Below, in pieces: positions 12,261 through 14,684 of a DNA stretch of 14,684 nucleotides. The notes below the pieces were generated by a model that saw nothing but the letters and a program-made list of their open reading frames with translations, had not been told where the DNA came from and did not search any database. Numbering within the stretch: position 1 is the stretch's first letter; each line of letters begins with the position of its first letter. The DNA is taken from contig CALXNF010000052.1 in the NCBI GenBank assembly GCA_944389685.1, forward strand, positions 1 to 14,684, in the 5' to 3' direction. Position numbers and translations under genes: made by a program. The DNA is from an uncultured Alphaproteobacteria bacterium. Its GTDB lineage: Bacteria > Pseudomonadota > Alphaproteobacteria > Rs-D84.

Positions 12261-14345
12261 ATGCGGGCTCGGTTAAAGTTTTTGGGAATGTCTGCGGTTA
12301 GTTTAGGTTTTTGTGCCTTTGTTGGTAATGTTTACGCCGTAACTTCTGCTGGTCGTGACGCTTATAGCAATGTTGCTCAGGTAACCCGCTCTGGGGCAAC
12401 GACAGCTACGTCTTCTCAACGTATGCCAACTATGCCGACTTTACCAAATTTTACGGTCGGTAATACTTCGACAAGTTTGCCTGTGGATGTGCCTGATGGG
12501 CCAGATAATCCAGATGAACCAGATGACCCGGATGATCCTGATGAACCTACCTCTGAGTGTCCTGATGGCGGGGTTAAAGATTCTGATTATACCGTCGATA
12601 ATTGTATGGATGATGTTTTGTTATGCGTTAATACCGGTGCACTGCCAAATGGTATAAATGATTTATTTAATGAAGATTTGCGTAATTCTATTGTTAATGG
12701 GATGAATCTTTGTACTGCTCAGGTTGAAAGATGTATAAGAGAAGTTCGTAAGGATTGTGCAAATATTTACCGTACTTCTGCAGACGTTTGGATTGATTTC
12801 AATTCGCGTAAAGTTCAACCTGCATATTATAATTTTGTCTTACGTAAAACGGGTTTAACGCCGAATCAGGCGGAAAATACCTGCCTTTTATTAGATGTGA
12901 ATACATATGGATCTGCATTTACTGCAGTATCTGTTTCCGGTAAGGTTAGTGAAGAATATAACATTGGTGTTGGGGCTTATAACGGTCAAAACGGAAATGT
13001 GTTGGTAAAAAATAATTCTCAGGGTGCCGCATTAAATTACGGAAATCCCGGTGTTGATGGTAATCGTGGGCATTATGCACGTTGGGATCCTGCAACTGCT
13101 GAATGTTGGATCCGCGTCGCAGCGTATAATAAAGATTCTCAGATTAAGAATAGTTGGTTGTTCGGTGCAGCTGGTGATGATCAACCTGCAGAGGTATGGC
13201 GTTTGGCGGGTGATACGTTTACTTGTAATAAAGATCTTTTCGGTTTTTCTTTAATGAATCAGACAAGTACTGCTGCAGTTGTCGGTGTCGGTGGAGGTGC
13301 TTTACTTGGTGTCGGTGTAGGGGCTTTAGCTGGTCATGGTGAAAGGGCTTTTGATTGTAGTAATGATAAGCATCGTGAAATGCTTACAGAAGAAATAAGG
13401 ACAAATGCTAGTTTTGGTTCTATAAGCGAATATTTAGAAACAACTATTCCTGCAAACGTTAAAGTCATTACAAAGAATCAATGCGATGAAGTTGTTGATT
13501 TGTATAGTCGATATGTACAAGTGAAAGAGGCTTTGAAAAAATGTGGAACAGTAGGAATGACTTCAAATTCGACAGTTTATTCTGAAGTAGAAGCTAAATG
13601 TCGGAATTATAATGTGTTAGAGGATTGCTTTAAAACACTTGATATATTATCTCCTTGCGTTGGAAAGAATTTTTCTACATTAAAACAATGTACCGATTTT
13701 GTAGCGCAGCAAAATGCGGATGCTGCATTAGGCATGAGCGCAAGTACAGAAGTTAATGAATTTTGTTCTTTTAAACCGTTAAATTTAGCGCGCGCTCGTG
13801 GCGAAGGAATATATTGTAATCCTGGCGATGAAGGTTGCATTGATAATGTAAGAATAAGTGTAGACGTTGAACGTTTAAATAAAATTTTCTCTAGCGAAAT
13901 AGAAGATTTATTGAAAAACGGTGAAGAATCTAATATGGCAAAAAGTATCGGTATCGGTGCTGCTGTTGGCGTTGGGGCAGGTGGGTTGGCTACTGCTATT
14001 ACTGCTTTCGTAGAACGTAGCAACATAAGTTGCCGTGTCGGGGATGGACTTGCTCAGGTCGGATTCGGAAAATCGTACTCCATTGAAACATTAAAAGATT
14101 TTTATGTTAAATGGAAACTTAATTTGCCTGAGGTTGTTACCCCGACAGGTACTGCAGTTGATTGTAATTCATGGAAGCGTTCATGTGGAACTATAACAGA
14201 TTTAAATCTATGTAAAAAGGCACAATTAAATTATAAATCTGTAGAAGCACCAACGATTACTTTGATACCAAGTGCTTGTGCTGTTTCGGGTAGTGCTTGT
14301 ATAGAAAATTATCCGGTCGCGAAATCATATGGTGCTTGTGAATAA
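12261..14345 (+). CDS. Large secreted Cys-rich protein with glycine-zipper segments, unknown function
   Basis: I do not recognise this 694-residue protein. Residues 1-26 are a signal peptide ending VYA. A Thr/Ser/Pro-rich linker (27-75) leads to an acidic P-D-x tandem repeat (78-96). The mature part has 26 Cys, with five pairs spaced C-x6-C (115/122, 151/158, 519/526, 635/642, 673/680), the spacing also seen in the 960-residue protein. Residues ~186-325 look beta-rich (many Gly, Asn and Tyr, with Trp 275, 283, 299 and 313). Two Gly/Val/Ala zipper segments (338-360, 565-584) are each followed closely by E-R and then a Cys, suggesting internal duplication; such segments occur in membrane-inserting outer-membrane proteins. 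It could be an envelope or surface protein. Divergent from the two-TM gene, with a terminator 17 bp after the stop. Confidence 0.85.
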   Translation: MRARLKFLGMSAVSLGFCAFVGNVYAVTSAGRDAYSNVAQVTRSGATTATSSQRMPTMPTLPNFTVGNTSTSLPVDVPDGPDNPDEPDDPDDPDEPTSECPDGGVKDSDYTVDNCMDDVLLCVNTGALPNGINDLFNEDLRNSIVNGMNLCTAQVERCIREVRKDCANIYRTSADVWIDFNSRKVQPAYYNFVLRKTGLTPNQAENTCLLLDVNTYGSAFTAVSVSGKVSEEYNIGVGAYNGQNGNVLVKNNSQGAALNYGNPGVDGNRGHYARWDPATAECWIRVAAYNKDSQIKNSWLFGAAGDDQPAEVWRLAGDTFTCNKDLFGFSLMNQTSTAAVVGVGGGALLGVGVGALAGHGERAFDCSNDKHREMLTEEIRTNASFGSISEYLETTIPANVKVITKNQCDEVVDLYSRYVQVKEALKKCGTVGMTSNSTVYSEVEAKCRNYNVLEDCFKTLDILSPCVGKNFSTLKQCTDFVAQQNADAALGMSASTEVNEFCSFKPLNLARARGEGIYCNPGDEGCIDNVRISVDVERLNKIFSSEIEDLLKNGEESNMAKSIGIGAAVGVGAGGLATAITAFVERSNISCRVGDGLAQVGFGKSYSIETLKDFYVKWKLNLPEVVTPTGTAVDCNSWKRSCGTITDLNLCKKAQLNYKSVEAPTITLIPSACAVSGSACIENYPVAKSYGACE
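12492..12548 (+). repeat. P-D-x tandem repeat (acidic linker)
   Basis: Residues 78-96 repeat Pro-Asp-x six times and then Pro. Codons vary (cct/cca/ccc/ccg, gat/gac), so the repeat is maintained as protein and is not a recent DNA slippage tract. It is probably a rigid, acidic, possibly calcium-binding spacer. Confidence 0.85.
13272..13340 (+). repeat. Glycine-zipper segment 1
   Basis: Encodes residues 338-360 (A-A-V-V-G-V-G-G-G-A-L-L-G-V-G-V-G-A-L-A-G-H-G), followed by E-R-A-F-D-C. Hydrophobic with Gly every two to four residues, like membrane glycine zippers. Related to segment 2 at 13953-14012. Confidence 0.7.
13953..14012 (+). repeat. Glycine-zipper segment 2
   Basis: Encodes residues 565-584 (I-G-A-A-V-G-V-G-A-G-G-L-A-T-A-I-T-A-F-V), followed by E-R-S-N-I-S-C. 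Similar in layout to segment 1: Gly-rich hydrophobic stretch, then E-R, then a Cys within five residues. Confidence 0.7.
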
Positions 14346-14361
14346 GTTTTGAAAGGTGTTC

Positions 14362-14389
14362 AAAATCCCGCAATACTGCGGGATTTTTT
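14362..14389 (+). terminator. Terminator of the 694-residue gene
   Basis: AAAATCCCGCA (14362-14372) and TGCGGGATTTT (14377-14387) form a perfect 11-bp stem with loop ATAC, ending in a T-run. It may also serve the minus-strand gene that ends at 14542, though that lies about 150 bp away. Confidence 0.92.
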
Positions 14390-14541
14390 ATTTGTGACAT
14401 CTTTATATACTATTATGAAATTATAGTATATTTTAATCAGTAAAAAATTATGGGCATACAACGATATATTATTATAATTTATTTTAAGTATGTTCGATAA
14501 TTAAATAATAAATAAACCGTTTAATAAGTTTTTAATTAAAT
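14390..14541. other. A/T-rich intergenic stretch with a weak inverted repeat
   Basis: No convincing ORF, RNA gene or strong promoter is seen. ATATACTAT (14405-14413) and ATAGTATAT (14423-14431) form a 9-bp A/T-only inverted repeat with a 9-nt loop, too weak to be a good terminator alone. The two flanking genes converge here. Confidence 0.5.
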
Positions 14542-14684
14542 TTATTTATTCTCACACACAAGTATGTCATTTACGTTTTCACCGCTAAATAATACGTAAA
14601 AGTCTACACGTCTATCCAAAGCTTTAGATTTACTATCCGTACCCTTCGCACACGTAGACCCAACAGGACGAGTACTTATCTTTG
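14542..14684 (-). CDS. OmpA-like C-terminal domain protein, 3' fragment
   Basis: A minus-strand reading frame is open from the window edge to a TAA at 14542-14544, giving 46 residues. It begins KISTRPVGSTCAKGTDSKSK and contains A-L-D-R-R-V-D-F-Y-V, then ends ENVNDILVCENK. The [ND]-R-R-V-[DE]-[FI]-x-[VI] motif after a Gly/Lys/Ser region is the usual last helix-strand of the peptidoglycan-binding OmpA-like domain, and the tail after it is short. This is the only evidence for family, so the call is tentative. The rest of the gene lies beyond the window. If correct, it is another cell-envelope protein next to the two Cys-rich secreted proteins. Confidence 0.5.
   Translation of the reverse strand, partial: KISTRPVGSTCAKGTDSKSKALDRRVDFYVLFSGENVNDILVCENK

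Noticed and set aside
13607..14026. Minus-strand 139-residue frame within the 694-residue gene
   Set aside because: No ribosome binding site or promoter; it mirrors the Cys-rich protein's coding sequence.
14405..14431. Inverted repeat as att site or terminator
   Set aside because: All A/T apart from one C-G pair in the stem, no T-run and no second copy seen; probably chance in A/T-rich DNA.
1..14684. CRISPR array, tRNA or rRNA genes, insertion sequence or transposase
   Set aside because: No regularly spaced direct repeats, tRNA cloverleaf, rRNA segment or transposase-like protein was seen in the window.

Overview
The window looks like a chromosomal segment of an A/T-rich alphaproteobacterium, probably a host-associated or uncultured lineage. 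The lineage is an inference from the form of SecY, RpoA, L17 and the other ribosomal proteins; nothing here gives genus or species. It contains most of the spc and alpha ribosomal operons, followed by an accessory stretch of secreted and membrane proteins.

Region 1 (1-4790, + strand) runs rpsH (3' end only), rplF, rplR, rpsE, rpmD, rplO, secY, rpsM, rpsK. The order is the conserved one, but no adk lies between secY and rpsM, where many alphaproteobacteria have it. That gap instead holds a promoter and a hairpin leader for rpsM. A strong terminator closes rpsK. Most cistron boundaries carry a small RNA hairpin without a U-tract.

Region 2 (4808-7191): a minus-strand gene for a small secreted Tyr/Cys-rich protein sits between rpsK and rpoA and splits the usual rpsM-rpsK-rpoA-rplQ unit. 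rpoA has its own promoter, which closely resembles the rpsM promoter. Between rpoA and rplQ there is a perfect 12-bp dyad that overlaps a good -10 box. L17 has a long Lys/Ala/Glu/Thr tail. A terminator readable on both strands ends the block.

Region 3 (7190-14345) alternates strands: a DUF3419-like SAM-dependent protein (-), a 960-residue secreted Cys-rich protein (+), a two-TM membrane protein with an acidic linker and an unrecognised C-terminal domain (-), and a 694-residue secreted Cys-rich protein with glycine-zipper segments (+). Convergent pairs share bidirectional terminators, and divergent pairs share short promoter regions. The two large secreted proteins share a marked excess of Cys pairs spaced C-x6-C, including a duplicated four-Cys module in the 960-residue protein. 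This is the most likely undescribed element here, probably a disulfide-stabilised cell-envelope or surface system.

Region 4 (14362-14684): a terminator, about 150 bp of A/T-rich non-coding DNA, then the 3' end of a minus-strand gene that looks like an OmpA-type C-terminal domain.

The ribosomal, SecY and RpoA calls are secure. Roles for the accessory proteins are inferred from sequence features only.
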